Assembly: GCF_023016155.1 (NCBI RefSeq)
Contig: NZ_JALKBG010000005.1
Span: 124,001-188,000, forward strand
Reading direction: 5' to 3'
Length of the DNA stretch: 64,000 bases
Source of the DNA: Aliiroseovarius sp. F20344
GTDB taxonomy: Bacteria; Pseudomonadota; Alphaproteobacteria; Rhodobacterales; Rhodobacteraceae
Position 1 is the first letter of the stretch. Each line of letters starts with the position of its first letter. A program made the position numbers and the translations under genes. Positions 17,123-26,994 of this stretch are shown one piece after another. The notes under the pieces were generated by a model. The model had not been told where the DNA came from. It was given only the letters and a program-made list of their open reading frames with translations, and searched no databases.

Positions 17123-18036
17123 GTGTGATATATCAACGTGTGGCCTTGATTGGGCTGGGTCTGATCGCCTCGTCGATGGCACATGCTATGCGCCGTGGCG
17201 GTTTGGCTGGCGAAATCGTAGGGACCGCGCGATCTGCGGAAACGCGCGAAACGGCCAAAGAGCTGGGGTTCTGTGACCGCATTGTGGATACGGCTGCCGA
17301 AGCCGCCGAAGGTGCTGACCTTGTCGTCCTGGCGGTTCCCGTCGGTGCGATGGGGGCTGTTGCGCAGGAAATAGGTCCGGTTCTCGCCAAAGGCGCGACC
17401 GTGACGGATGTGGGATCTGTGAAGGGTGCCGTCATTGACGCCGTATCCCCGCATCTGCCCGAAGGTGTTCATTTCATCCCGGGCCACCCCCTTGCAGGGA
17501 CCGAGCATAGCGGACCGCGATCTGGCTTTGCCGAGCTTTATGACAATCGCTGGTGCATTCTTGTGCCCAACGGTGCTGATGAAACAGCAACTCAGCGACT
17601 TTCAGATTTGTGGCGCGGCATGGGCGCAAATGTCGAAATGATGGATGCGGACCATCACGACCTCGTTCTTGCCGTAACCAGCCACGCGCCGCACCTGATT
17701 GCCTACACGATGGTCGGGGTCGCAGACGATCTTGGTCGTGTGACCGATACCGAAGTGATCAACTATTCAGCGGCGGGTTTCCGCGACTTTACGCGCATCG
17801 CCGCATCGGACCCTACCATGTGGCGAGATGTGTTTTTGTCCAACAAAGACGCAACCTTAGAGATCCTTGGCCGCTTCACAGAAGAGCTGTTTGCCTTGCA
17901 ACGCGCCATTCGCCAGGGGGATGGTGACCACCTGTTTGACTATTTCACTCGAACCCGCGCGATCCGGCGTGGTATCATTGAAGCCGGACAGGACACGGAT
18001 GCACCAGATTTTGGGCGCTCTGCAAAACACGACTAA
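17119..18036 (+). CDS. tyrA: Prephenate/arogenate dehydrogenase family protein
   Basis: TyrA catalyses NAD(P)-dependent oxidative decarboxylation of prephenate or arogenate in tyrosine synthesis. The 305-residue protein has an N-terminal Rossmann nucleotide site ([17 protein letters not shown]), the substrate-site motif [13 protein letters not shown] near residue 122 and the helical-domain motif [12 protein letters not shown]. It lacks a fused chorismate mutase or ACT domain. Coupled to hisC, so the two probably act together in aromatic amino-acid synthesis; cyclohexadienyl specificity cannot be told from sequence. Confidence 0.92.
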   Translation: MSVIYQRVALIGLGLIASSMAHAMRRGGLAGEIVGTARSAETRETAKELGFCDRIVDTAAEAAEGADLVVLAVPVGAMGAVAQEIGPVLAKGATVTDVGSVKGAVIDAVSPHLPEGVHFIPGHPLAGTEHSGPRSGFAELYDNRWCILVPNGADETATQRLSDLWRGMGANVEMMDADHHDLVLAVTSHAPHLIAYTMVGVADDLGRVTDTEVINYSAAGFRDFTRIAASDPTMWRDVFLSNKDATLEILGRFTEELFALQRAIRQGDGDHLFDYFTRTRAIRRGIIEAGQDTDAPDFGRSAKHD

Positions 18037-18054
18037 GCCATACACGAGGGTATG

Positions 18055-18894
18055 ATGACGAGTTTGATTGGCTGCAAGTATCCCATGCGGATCGGGGCGA
18101 TTGCGTTTTGGATGGTGTTCAACGCTGGTGTCGCAGCAGCCGAGACCACGCGGCCTGAGCCGCGCCCGGAAACGCAGGAAGAACCCGAGGCGTTAACGCT
18201 TCAACGCCCGCAAGCGCGCCCAACCCAAGCTGACGCTGTGATCGTGCCCGTGGTGTCTATTGCGCCAACGAAACTTGCCGTCGCACGTTCGTTGCGGCCA
18301 GCCAAACGCCCCAAGGGTTTTGCACGGAAAATCGCATCTTCAACGCCCAAACCCGCAACCTCAGGCAAGCGTGGCAGAATTTGTGGTGTGAACGAAATCA
18401 AGGGGCAGGCGGTTTCGTCGGTTCCGGGAAAGATCAAGGGTTGTGGCATTGCTTCCCCCGTCCGCGTGACCGAGGTCTCAGGCGTGAAGCTAAGTCAGGC
18501 AGCGTTGATGGACTGCACGACGGCCAAAGCGTTGAACAACTGGGTGCGCAATGGCGTGTTTCCGTCGGTTGGTCGTTTGGGGGGCGGGCCGTCGTCGCTT
18601 CGCGTCGTGGCGCATTACGCCTGCCGCACGCGCAACAACAAGCGCGGGGCGAGGATCAGTGAACACGGCAAGGGTCGCGCGGTGGATATCGCGGGGATCC
18701 GTCTGAAGAATGGCACCGAGTTATCTGTTCTGCGCGGGTGGCGCGATCCGGTGCATAGCAAAGTTCTGAAGAAGATGCACAAAGCCGCATGCGGACCATT
18801 TGGAACCGTATTGGGCCCCAATGCAGACCGGTATCATCAGGACCATTTCCATTTTGATACGGCCCGCTATCGCAGTGGTTCATATTGCCGTTGA
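18055..18894 (+). CDS. Extensin-like C-terminal domain protein, exported
   Basis: The start at 18055 leaves four bases after ACGAGGG; an ATG three bases earlier is possible. The 279-residue product has a signal peptide ending near AGVAAAE, a Pro/Arg-rich linker (about 30-110), and the extensin-like C-terminal domain (about 115-279): MDCTTAKALNNWV, ISEHGKGRAVDIAGI and QDHFHFD. The His and Asp pattern resembles metal-dependent D-ala-D-ala peptidases (VanY/MepA-like), suggesting a periplasmic cell-wall role; activity is unproven for the family. It follows tyrA by 18 bases and converges on DUF2125 with a nine-base gap. Confidence 0.88.
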   Translation: MTSLIGCKYPMRIGAIAFWMVFNAGVAAAETTRPEPRPETQEEPEALTLQRPQARPTQADAVIVPVVSIAPTKLAVARSLRPAKRPKGFARKIASSTPKPATSGKRGRICGVNEIKGQAVSSVPGKIKGCGIASPVRVTEVSGVKLSQAALMDCTTAKALNNWVRNGVFPSVGRLGGGPSSLRVVAHYACRTRNNKRGARISEHGKGRAVDIAGIRLKNGTELSVLRGWRDPVHSKVLKKMHKAACGPFGTVLGPNADRYHQDHFHFDTARYRSGSYCR

Positions 18895-18903
18895 GGTTGT
18901 GCC

Positions 18904-19905
18904 TTAGCGAATTTTGATAATCGGAGCTGTCCCGATGGGGATTGGCCCAAGGAACACGGCCCCGCCGGACAGGCGCAGCGTCACGTCCAGCGTTTCCGAG
19001 TTGCCTGATAGTCCTGCCACAAACTGAAGCGCTCCCGTCACGGTGCTGACCAGTTCAGGTGCAAGGCTGCCCGAGGCTTCGGCGATTTGCACCATCGTGC
19101 GCCAATTCTTGGCTTTGATTGCAACTTCGCCGGTTGGGATGCCGCGTTCATCAACATCAACCGTTCCCACGGCTTTCAGCCCTAGCTCTCCCCATTTTGC
19201 ATCTAGTTCTTGCAGATCAATCCGTGTGATCTGCGGCCGCGCATCTTCAACTGCGTGCCGATTCCAAGGGCTGGTAAAATCAACGCTGGCTTTCAGCAAC
19301 GCGTTCTCAAAAACCGGGGGCAGCAGCTCTCCATCCGCAAAACTTTGGATGAACGAAGAAGCGGGCAATAGGTCGGAGGCTTCGAAATGAATGTCATACC
19401 GATTGGGAGCTACCGAGGACTTTCGCGTGGCGATCTGCCCGCTCATAAGTCCCGAGGTCCAACCCGCACTGGATTGCATCGACAGGTTCTCAATCACAAT
19501 CGAGCTGCGATCCAAAGGAAGGTCCGGATGGGCATCAAATACCAACGAGCCTTTGAACTCGTCTGCTTCGAAGGTGATATTTTGTTCAGGGGATGACAGC
19601 ACTTGCTGTCCCGGCCACACCGCAATCACATGATTGGGTTGATAGGAAAGCGCGAGGATCTGAAACTCGTCCGCGCGCCACGCCAGACCGGTTTCGGGAT
19701 CGGCAAGCTCTAGCCCCGTGAAGATCGTATCAAAGCGATTGGGGAATCCTTGGGTCGAGATATCTTGTGTTTGTGATACCCAGCCTTCACTGCGGCGATC
19801 GTCGATCCATGTGTTGAATGCAGTTTCGACCCCCTTGGCACCGATAGACCAATAGCCAGCCCAAAGACCGGCCAGAACAACCGCAATCACAACCAACTTG
19901 CGCAT
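18904..19905 (-). CDS. DUF2125 domain protein, membrane-anchored or exported
   Basis: I chose the ATG at 19905 (MRKLVVIAVVLAGLWAGYWS), giving 333 residues with an N-terminal signal or anchor. The rest is a beta-rich domain with segments GFPNRFDTIFTGLELADPETGLAW and SYQPNHVIAVWPG typical of DUF2125, an alphaproteobacterial envelope family of unknown function. The upstream extension of the frame runs into the divergent chaC leader and is not supported. Confidence 0.88.
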   Translation of the reverse strand: MRKLVVIAVVLAGLWAGYWSIGAKGVETAFNTWIDDRRSEGWVSQTQDISTQGFPNRFDTIFTGLELADPETGLAWRADEFQILALSYQPNHVIAVWPGQQVLSSPEQNITFEADEFKGSLVFDAHPDLPLDRSSIVIENLSMQSSAGWTSGLMSGQIATRKSSVAPNRYDIHFEASDLLPASSFIQSFADGELLPPVFENALLKASVDFTSPWNRHAVEDARPQITRIDLQELDAKWGELGLKAVGTVDVDERGIPTGEVAIKAKNWRTMVQIAEASGSLAPELVSTVTGALQFVAGLSGNSETLDVTLRLSGGAVFLGPIPIGTAPIIKIR

Positions 19906-19976
19906 GACACTTTCCCTTTTGCACAACACGTGTTTATAGGCGTGTTTAATCTGCGTGAAACAGAAGGGCGAGCAAA

Positions 19977-20516
19977 ATGAGCAATGATGACTTGTGGGTG
20001 TTCGGATACGGTTCCTTGATGTGGAATCCCGGCTTCGATCACGACGAAGCTGTTGTCGCGACATTGCCTGAATATCATCGAAGCTTTTGCATGCGCTCGA
20101 TCCATCATCGGGGAACGGAAGAACACCCGGGGCTGGTTCTGGCCTTGGATGAGCTTGCTGGTGCGCATTGCCAAGGCTTGGCTTTTCGGGCGCGTGCCGG
20201 CACCTACGATAAGACCATGGCGGACCTGCGCGAACGCGAGCTTGTCTCGTCTGCCTATCTTGAGAAGCAATTGACGATTAATTTGCAAGACGGGCGACGG
20301 GTGCAAGCAGTGACTTATGTTATTGATCCAGATCACGTCCAATACTGCCAGATTGAGTTGGTGGAGCAGGCCCGAATTATTGCCTCTGCTATTGGTGGAC
20401 GAGGGCCAAACACAGAGTATCTGTACAACACAGCCAGCCACTTGACCGAACTTGGTATCGAGGATGAAGATTTGTCTTGGCTGTCACGTAAGGTCCGGGC
20501 GCTAACGGGCAATTGA
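19977..20516 (+). CDS. chaC: ChaC-type gamma-glutamylcyclotransferase
   Basis: ChaC enzymes degrade glutathione to 5-oxoproline and Cys-Gly in the cytosol. The 179-residue protein has the phosphate-loop YGSLMWNPGF (near 11-20), RSFCMRSIHHRGTEEHPG, and the catalytic Glu region RERELVSSAYLEKQL. The length fits the bacterial family. It is divergent from the DUF2125 gene and followed by two hairpins before the next gene. Confidence 0.92.
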   Translation: MSNDDLWVFGYGSLMWNPGFDHDEAVVATLPEYHRSFCMRSIHHRGTEEHPGLVLALDELAGAHCQGLAFRARAGTYDKTMADLRERELVSSAYLEKQLTINLQDGRRVQAVTYVIDPDHVQYCQIELVEQARIIASAIGGRGPNTEYLYNTASHLTELGIEDEDLSWLSRKVRALTGN

Positions 20517-20562
20517 TATCTGCAGACAGAAAGCTTGGCAGGGGCTGAAAACCTGCCTATCC

Positions 20563-20585
20563 TGTCGCCAATAACAATGGCGACA
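20563..20585 (+). other. Hairpin in the leader of the ExbB-like gene
   Basis: TGTCGCCA-ataacaa-TGGCGACA is a perfect 8-bp inverted repeat ending 14 bases before the ATG at 20600, directly before the ribosome binding site (aaggac). A weaker hairpin, GGCAGG...CCTGCC, lies just upstream at 20537-20556. There is no T-run, so it is more likely an mRNA-structure or operator element than a terminator. Confidence 0.45.
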
Positions 20586-20599
20586 AGGACCTTCCCCGC

Positions 20600-21799
20600 A
20601 TGGATCAACCGGATCGCGGGACGCTGACTGCGCCCAAAAGAAAAGGCATCGAGCCGTCTTTCACTCATCCCGTACGCCAGATCTTCTTGATGCTGGTTGC
20701 ATTGGGGCTTGTGGGCTTTGGCACGTTTGTTGCCTTGCCGCATGTTTTGCCTGTCTTCATGGCAAATCTCTATCTGAACGGGTTTATCCTGTTTGTCTTC
20801 GTGATCGGGCTTTTGGCTTGTTTTTGGCAAGTTTGGCAGGTGTTTGCTTCGGTCGGTTGGATCGAAGGCTTTGTGCAAAAGCGCGAACATCACGATCCGG
20901 AACGCGCACCGCGCCTTCTGGCATCTTTGGCAGCGCTGCTGCGTTCAAATCGCGGATCACAGCTTCAGATCGGCTCCGCGTCGTCACGCTCGATCTTGGA
21001 CAGTATCGCCACGCGAATTGATGAAGCGCGCGACATCACGCGCTATATCGTCAACCTTTTGATTTTCCTTGGCCTGTTGGGCACGTTCTTTGGACTGGCC
21101 ACCACGGTTCCAGCCGTGGTCGAAACCATCCGATCCCTCGCTCCGGGCGAAGGGGAAGGCGGGGTCGAGGTGTTCAACCGTCTGATGACCGGATTGGAAG
21201 AACAGCTTGGCGGCATGGGCACGGCGTTCTCGTCTTCGCTTCTTGGGCTTGCAGGATCGTTGGTCGTTGGGCTGATGGAGCTTTTCGCAGGACACGGCCA
21301 GAATCGCTTCTATCGCGAATTGGAAGAATGGCTGTCGACCATCACCAAGCTAAGTTACGCGGGCGGAGATGGAGATGACGCGGCCGAAGCTGGCGCCTAT
21401 CTGGGCATTCTGGCTGAGCAGATTGAAACCATGCAAACCATGTTCGTCCAGTCAGACGCGCAGCGCACGATGATGGACGAACGTTTGCGGTCGCTTGCGA
21501 CCAATATCGAAGCTTTGACCACACAGCTTGCGCAGGATGATGGGCAGACGCAGGCGCTGATGCAGATTGCCGAAAGCCAAGAGGCCGTGCGCGGGATCCT
21601 TGAAGCGAATGCGCAAGAAGATGAAGAAACGCAGGTGGATGCGGAAAGTCGAATGCGCCTGCGCTCGATCGATGTGCAGCTTTTGCGCATCCTGGAAGAG
21701 ATGCAGGCCGGACGGCAGGAAAGTCTGTCCGATCTTCGTGGCGATTTGGCAACCTTGACCCACGCGATCCGTGTCGCTTCGGGTCAGGAGCAGGACTAA
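20600..21799 (+). CDS. MotA/TolQ/ExbB-family proton channel protein with long cytoplasmic tail
   Basis: The 399-residue protein has membrane segments at about 28-47, 55-78, 148-170 and 205-228. The last two carry the MotA/TolQ/ExbB signature (LLIFLGLLGTFFGLATTVPA and MGTAFSSSLLGLAGSLVVG). The C-terminal 160 residues (from about 240) are a predicted cytoplasmic helical coiled-coil tail with many Gln and Glu, longer than in ExbB or TolQ. The next gene, three bases downstream, encodes the matching OmpA/MotB-like partner. It should form an ion-driven stator-like complex, but its load is unknown. It is not motA, which is found at 6.7-7.5 kb. Confidence 0.88.
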   Translation: MDQPDRGTLTAPKRKGIEPSFTHPVRQIFLMLVALGLVGFGTFVALPHVLPVFMANLYLNGFILFVFVIGLLACFWQVWQVFASVGWIEGFVQKREHHDPERAPRLLASLAALLRSNRGSQLQIGSASSRSILDSIATRIDEARDITRYIVNLLIFLGLLGTFFGLATTVPAVVETIRSLAPGEGEGGVEVFNRLMTGLEEQLGGMGTAFSSSLLGLAGSLVVGLMELFAGHGQNRFYRELEEWLSTITKLSYAGGDGDDAAEAGAYLGILAEQIETMQTMFVQSDAQRTMMDERLRSLATNIEALTTQLAQDDGQTQALMQIAESQEAVRGILEANAQEDEETQVDAESRMRLRSIDVQLLRILEEMQAGRQESLSDLRGDLATLTHAIRVASGQEQD

Positions 21800-21802
21800 G
21801 CC

Positions 21803-23539
21803 ATGGCGTTGAGCCGCCGATCTACCCAACGCATAAGCGGGTCAATCTGGCCCGGCTTTGTGGATGCCATGACGGCATTGCTGTTGGTGCTGATGTTCGT
21901 TCTGACCATCTTCATGATCGTTCAGTTTATCTTGCGTGAAACCATTTCCGGTCAGGCGGATGAACTTGATTCACTTTCCGCTCAGGTGTCCGAACTTGCG
22001 GATGCCTTGGGGCTTGAGCGCAACCGGACCGAAGCGCTTCAGGGCGAAGTTGGGACGTTGAATGCAACGCTGAGCGAGGCGCGATCGATCTCGGATGCAC
22101 AGGCCGCGCTTATTGCGCAACTGACTACGCAGACGGAAGATCAGGCTGCAGAGCTGACCGCACAGGCAGCACGGATCACAAGCTTTGAGGCGCAGGTTGC
22201 GACCTTGTTGTCGGAACGTGATCGGGCCCTAGCAGAGGGTGAAGCTCTAAGTGCCTCAGTTGCAGAGCTTGAGGAAGCCCGTACGAAGCTAATTACGGAA
22301 CAGGAAGCGCTGAATCTGGCACTTGCGAAAGCGCGTGATGAGATCGATGCGGGCACCGAGGCCGCACGATTGGCCGCCGCGAAGCGCGAGGCGTTGGAAG
22401 CGCTGGTCGCAGATCTGGAAGTCAAAGTTGAAGATGGCCAGAAAGCCCTCAGCGATGAAGAGGCTGGAAAGCTCGCCGAAGCAGCAGCTGCCGAGGCGTT
22501 GCGTGAGCGATTGAAGAACGCTGATACAGAGCTGACGGCCATGACGCTTGCGCTGGAAGAAGAGCGCAAGCGGGCGGAAGAAACGCTTACTTTGTTGGCA
22601 GCAGCAAAGGCTGCGGGTGTCGATATGGACAAGCGGTTGGCGGTGGCCTTGTTGCAACTGGAAGAACAGGCGGAAGCGGGTGCGGACACGGCCAATTTGC
22701 GCGACCGTTTGGAAGACGAATTGGCTGCACGGTTGGAAGCGGAACGCATTTCAGCAGATGCCTTGAGCGAATCCGAGGAGCGTGCACGCTTGTTGGCAGC
22801 CGCAAACCTGGCACTTGCCGAGGAAGAGGCGCAAAGCGCTGAAAGCCAGCGCAAGATCGCACTGTTAAACGAACAGGTCGCGGCATTGCGGACCCAACTT
22901 GGCAGCCTGCAAGCCATTCTGGACGAAGGTTCAACACGCGATCAGCAAGCTCAGGTGCAAATTCAGAAACTCGGGTCCGAGCTGAATGCCGCATTGGCGC
23001 GTGTCGCTGCCGAGGAACGCAAACGCGCCGAACTGGAAGAGGCTGAACGCAAACGGCTGGAAGAAGAAGCCAAAGAGCTTTCGGCCTATCGGTCTGAATT
23101 TTTTGGAAAGCTCCGTTCTGTTCTTGGAAATCGCGAAGGCGTTCAGATTGTCGGAGACCGATTTGTGTTCTCGTCGGAAGTGTTGTTCGCCAGCGCCCGG
23201 GCGGAGCTGCAGCCAGAAGGTAAAGCGCAAGTCGCACGGGTTGCCACGCTTTTGTCAGAGGTCGCTGGTGAAATCCCAAACGAAGTGGATTGGGTAATCC
23301 GCGTTGATGGGCACACTGACAACGTTCCATTGTCCGGCACGGGTGAATTCCGCAACAACTGGGCGCTCAGTCAAGCCCGTGCATTGTCGGTTGTGGAGTA
23401 CATGATCGACGAATTGGGCTTCCCACCAGAACGGTTGGCCGCCACCGGGTTTGGGGAATACCGTCCGGTCAATCCCGCCAACACCATTGAAGCCCGCGCG
23501 CAAAACCGCCGGATCGAATTGAAATTGACCGAACGCTAA
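21803..23539 (+). CDS. OmpA/MotB-like peptidoglycan-binding protein with very long coiled coil
   Basis: The 578-residue product has one N-terminal membrane segment (WPGFVDAMTALLLVLMFVLT) with an Asp at residue 21 in the position of the proton-carrying Asp of MotB. Residues about 50-430 are an uninterrupted Ala/Glu/Leu-rich heptad coiled coil, followed by an OmpA/MotB C-terminal domain (about 435-578: FVFSSEVLFASARAEL, VDGHTDNVPLSG, NNWALSQARALSVVEYM, QNRRIELKL). MotB has only a short linker at this place. With the preceding ExbB-like gene it forms a two-gene operon. Its stop overlaps that of the convergent M23 gene. Confidence 0.88.
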   Translation: MALSRRSTQRISGSIWPGFVDAMTALLLVLMFVLTIFMIVQFILRETISGQADELDSLSAQVSELADALGLERNRTEALQGEVGTLNATLSEARSISDAQAALIAQLTTQTEDQAAELTAQAARITSFEAQVATLLSERDRALAEGEALSASVAELEEARTKLITEQEALNLALAKARDEIDAGTEAARLAAAKREALEALVADLEVKVEDGQKALSDEEAGKLAEAAAAEALRERLKNADTELTAMTLALEEERKRAEETLTLLAAAKAAGVDMDKRLAVALLQLEEQAEAGADTANLRDRLEDELAARLEAERISADALSESEERARLLAAANLALAEEEAQSAESQRKIALLNEQVAALRTQLGSLQAILDEGSTRDQQAQVQIQKLGSELNAALARVAAEERKRAELEEAERKRLEEEAKELSAYRSEFFGKLRSVLGNREGVQIVGDRFVFSSEVLFASARAELQPEGKAQVARVATLLSEVAGEIPNEVDWVIRVDGHTDNVPLSGTGEFRNNWALSQARALSVVEYMIDELGFPPERLAATGFGEYRPVNPANTIEARAQNRRIELKLTER

Positions 23540-24510
23540 GGCGCGCTTTTCAGAGTGGTTGAGGACGCGGCGCGATCGACAACTTTCCCGTTGCGTAGCA
23601 ACGTGGCCGTCCCGTGATAGGAACCGGGAGTTGAGTTTGCTTGGTGCAGCTTTCGCCCAACTGCGCGCATCGCGCGGGCTTGTGTGGATGTCAGCGTTTC
23701 GGTGTGATCAACGAAAACGCCATTCGGGCCGCGAATGAGAAGATGCATTATGTCGCCTGCTTGTGCCCCAAACAGGTGTGCCCAAAACACCAGCCCACCT
23801 TCCGAGATTTCGATTGTCGGCCGATGCGCCTGCCCCCATTTGATGACTTCGAAATCCGGGACGTTGAAACGAAATCCCGCATTCACGAAACCGCTGGGCT
23901 GATATTCTGGTTCTGTGGCCCAGAGAGATGTCGTCTGATCGTCACCGCAATAGATCAAAGCGTCCGCATTAAACGGATCAACCACGCGGCCGTTTTTGCG
24001 CAGTGTTAGATGAAGGTGGGGGAACTCGGTCAGTCCCGACATGCCGATTTGTCCTAACGCCGACTGAAGCCCGACTTTCTGGCCGATGGACACCGGCACG
24101 CTGCCTTTGCGTAGGTGGCAATACTGGCTTTCCCAACCACCCCCATGATCCACGATCAAACCGTTTCCGCATTCCTGGCCATCGGGATAGTCCAAAGGGG
24201 CAGAGAAGAAATGATCGTCAGCGTCGTTTCGGATGTGCCGAACAACTCCGGGTGCGACGGGTGTAATGTTTACCCCGCCCTTGGCTGCCATGTCCGAGAT
24301 TAGCGCAATGTCCGTGCCGTCATGGCCGTCATAGCTAAGTGATCCGCAGGTAAAATCCGAAGCCCCTGCGCTTGGGTCAGCATCTACATAGTTCTGAATG
24401 AAGCAGTCGTCGCCCAGTTTGCAGTCAACCGGAAAGCTTAAGATTGGATCGCGCGCCGCAACCTGGGTTGCGGCGCTGATCAATGTGATTGCCGCCCAAA
24501 GGGCGCGCAT
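23536..24510 (-). CDS. M23-family metallopeptidase (LytM/peptidoglycan endopeptidase type), exported
   Basis: The start is the ATG overlapping the clpA stop by one base (TGATG), giving 324 residues with a short signal peptide ([19 protein letters not shown]). The M23 zinc site is visible as YDGHDGTDIAL (H and D ligands, near 64-70) and FPHLHLTL (near 167). C-terminal residues about 200-324 form a beta-sandwich-like extension. It should cleave or bind peptidoglycan cross-links in the periplasm. Coupling to clpA is odd for an exported protein; the convergent neighbour binds peptidoglycan. Confidence 0.9.
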   Translation of the reverse strand: MRALWAAITLISAATQVAARDPILSFPVDCKLGDDCFIQNYVDADPSAGASDFTCGSLSYDGHDGTDIALISDMAAKGGVNITPVAPGVVRHIRNDADDHFFSAPLDYPDGQECGNGLIVDHGGGWESQYCHLRKGSVPVSIGQKVGLQSALGQIGMSGLTEFPHLHLTLRKNGRVVDPFNADALIYCGDDQTTSLWATEPEYQPSGFVNAGFRFNVPDFEVIKWGQAHRPTIEISEGGLVFWAHLFGAQAGDIMHLLIRGPNGVFVDHTETLTSTQARAMRAVGRKLHQANSTPGSYHGTATLLRNGKVVDRAASSTTLKSAP

Positions 24511-26837
24511 CAATCTGCAGGCAGAAGCGGGGGCTTCTTGCGGCGACCAATACGCGGGGTTTTCGGCTCTTCGTAACGGATGTCCAGCTTGCCTGCTTTG
24601 ACACCCACCTGAACCAGTCCGCCCTTGGCCAGCTTGCCGAACAACAGTTCTTCGGCCAATGGTTTCTTGATGTGCTCTTGAATGACACGACCCAGCGGAC
24701 GTGCCCCCATGCGATCATCATAGCCCTTGTCTGCAATCCATTCGGCTGCAGCGCGTGTCAGTTCAATGTGAACGCCACGGTCCATCAGCTGAGCTTCCAG
24801 CTGCAACACAAACTTCTCGACCACTTGCAGGATTACTTCTTTGCCAAGAGGCGCGAAACTGATCACCGCATCCAAGCGGTTGCGGAATTCCGGCGTAAAG
24901 GTGCGTTCGATGGCGGCAGTGTCTTCGCCTTCGCGACGGTCACGACCAAAGCCGATGGCAGATTTAGCTTGCTCAGCGGCACCCGCGTTTGAGGTCATGA
25001 TCAAGACCACGTTGCGGAAGCTTACTGTGCGACCGTTGTGGTCCGTCAGCTCGCCATTATCCATGACCTGCAGCAGGATGTTGTAGACATCCGGATGTGC
25101 TTTTTCGATCTCGTCCAGCAGCAACACGCAATGCGGATGCTGATCGACGCCATCGGTCAGAAGCCCACCCTGATCAAATCCAACATAGCCCGGAGGGGCC
25201 CCGATCAGGCGCGAAACGGCGTGTTTTTCCATGTATTCGGACATGTCGAAACGCAAAAGCTCTACACCAAGATTGTCGGCCAGTTGTTTGGCGACCTCGG
25301 TTTTACCCACACCTGTCGGCCCGGCGAACAGATAGTTGCCGATGGGTTTTTCGGGTTCGCGCAGACCTGCGCGCGCCAGTTTGATGGCTGATGACAATGC
25401 GTCGATCGCATTGTCCTGACCGAACACGACGCGCTTCAGGGATTTCTCCAGATCACGCAGGGTTTCTGCATCGTCCTTCGAAACGCTCTTTGGCGGAATG
25501 CGAGCGATCTTGGCAACCACGGCCTCGATTTCTTTCGTGCCGATGGTTTTGCGTCGTTTCGAAGCAATCAGCAGATGTTGGGCTGCGCCCGCCTCATCGA
25601 TCACGTCGATCGCCTTGTCTGGCAGTTTGCGGTCATTCACGTAGCGATCAGACAGTTCAACGGCTGATTTGATGGCATCGGCCGTGTACTTTACGCCGTG
25701 ATGCTCTTCGAAATACGGTTTCAGTCCCTGAAGGATCTTCACCGCGTCATCGACTGTCGGCTCATTCACGTCGATTTTTTGGAACCGGCGGCTGAGCGCA
25801 CGGTCTTTTTCGAAATGCTGGCGGAACTCTTTATAGGTGGTCGACCCCATGCAGCGCAGTTTGCCGCCTTGAAGGGCAGGCTTCAGCAAGTTCGAGGCGT
25901 CCATCGCCCCACCAGATGTCGCACCAGCGCCGATGACCGTGTGGATTTCGTCGATGAACAAGACGGCGTCCGGGTGATCCTCAAGCTCTTTCATGACGGC
26001 TTTCAGACGCTCTTCGAAGTCACCGCGATAGCGTGTGCCAGCCAGAAGGGCGCCCATGTCGAGCGAGTAAATTGTGGTTTCTGAAAGGATATCAGGTGTA
26101 TCGCCAGCAACGATCTTCGTTGCCAGACCTTCCGCGATTGCGGTTTTACCAACGCCGGGATCGCCCACCAGTAGGGGATTGTTCTTGCGGCGGCGGCACA
26201 GCACCTGAATGCAGCGCTCAACCTCGTGGGCGCGCCCGATCAGCGGGTCGATATCCCCTTCGCGAGCTTTTGCGTTCAGGTCGACACAGTATTTTGCGAG
26301 CGCGCTGTCATTTTCTTCAGCGGGCTGGGCGTCTTGAACATCCTCATCGTCAAATTCAGGAGAACCGGAAACCTGCCGAGCTTCGCCAAAGCCGGGTTCT
26401 TTCGCCACGCCATGGGCAATGTAGTTCACGGCATCATAGCGGGTCATATCCTGTTCTTGCAGGAAGAAGGCCGCGTTCGATTCGCGTTCGGCAAAGATTG
26501 CGACAAGCACATTGGCGCCAGTGACTTCGGTCCGGCCTGAGCTTTGAACATGGATTGCTGCACGTTGAATCACGCGCTGAAAGGCGGCAGTTGGCACCGC
26601 TTCATTGCCTTCGATGTCGGTGATCAGCGTTGTCAGTTCTTCATCGATGAATTCGATCAGAACTTTGCGCAACACCTCAACATCAACGGAACACGCTTTC
26701 ATCACGCGCGCCGCATCAGGTTCGTCCAGAAGCGCCAGAAGCAGATGTTCAAGCGTTGCCAGTTCGTGCTTGCGGTCATTGGCTATCGCCAAAGCCTGAT
26801 GAATGGCTTCTTCGAGGGGTTTTGAAAAAGATGGCAT
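24510..26837 (-). CDS. clpA: ATP-dependent Clp protease ATP-binding subunit ClpA
   Basis: ClpA is the AAA+ unfoldase that feeds ClpP. The ATG at 26837 ([16 protein letters not shown]) has GAGGAG eight bases upstream; 775 residues is typical. Domains: Clp_N repeats (1-145), AAA1 with Walker [14 protein letters not shown] and Walker [13 protein letters not shown]2 with [13 protein letters not shown] and [11 protein letters not shown], then the C-terminal D2-small domain. The ClpP-docking loop IGF motif is present ([10 protein letters not shown]). clpS is not adjacent. The upstream gap of about 160 bp should hold its promoter. Confidence 0.97.
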   Translation of the reverse strand: MPSFSKPLEEAIHQALAIANDRKHELATLEHLLLALLDEPDAARVMKACSVDVEVLRKVLIEFIDEELTTLITDIEGNEAVPTAAFQRVIQRAAIHVQSSGRTEVTGANVLVAIFAERESNAAFFLQEQDMTRYDAVNYIAHGVAKEPGFGEARQVSGSPEFDDEDVQDAQPAEENDSALAKYCVDLNAKAREGDIDPLIGRAHEVERCIQVLCRRRKNNPLLVGDPGVGKTAIAEGLATKIVAGDTPDILSETTIYSLDMGALLAGTRYRGDFEERLKAVMKELEDHPDAVLFIDEIHTVIGAGATSGGAMDASNLLKPALQGGKLRCMGSTTYKEFRQHFEKDRALSRRFQKIDVNEPTVDDAVKILQGLKPYFEEHHGVKYTADAIKSAVELSDRYVNDRKLPDKAIDVIDEAGAAQHLLIASKRRKTIGTKEIEAVVAKIARIPPKSVSKDDAETLRDLEKSLKRVVFGQDNAIDALSSAIKLARAGLREPEKPIGNYLFAGPTGVGKTEVAKQLADNLGVELLRFDMSEYMEKHAVSRLIGAPPGYVGFDQGGLLTDGVDQHPHCVLLLDEIEKAHPDVYNILLQVMDNGELTDHNGRTVSFRNVVLIMTSNAGAAEQAKSAIGFGRDRREGEDTAAIERTFTPEFRNRLDAVISFAPLGKEVILQVVEKFVLQLEAQLMDRGVHIELTRAAAEWIADKGYDDRMGARPLGRVIQEHIKKPLAEELLFGKLAKGGLVQVGVKAGKLDIRYEEPKTPRIGRRKKPPLLPAD

Positions 26838-26994
26838 GTTGCGCACTCCTCGTAAGTTCTGCGGATTTCCCGCCGGCGATTGCTTCGCCTTTTACCGTTG
26901 CCTCATAGTGTTAAGGTTCGGTTGTCCTTGCGTCGCTATCAAGACCCTTTTGGTCAATTTTTGCTCGCACAAGCGTGATTTTGCGGATTTTTGC

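Noticed and set aside
22141-22917. Open frame on the minus strand inside the OmpA/MotB-like gene (258 codons)
   Set aside because: Ser/Ala-rich translation with no ribosome site; it mirrors the Ala/Glu-rich coiled coil on the other strand.
20600-23539. Zorya-type defence system (ZorA/ZorB)
   Set aside because: The MotA/MotB-like pair recalls ZorAB, but there is no zorC, zorD or zorE and no other defence gene nearby, the coiled coil is in the MotB-like partner and not the channel, and the surroundings are core genes.
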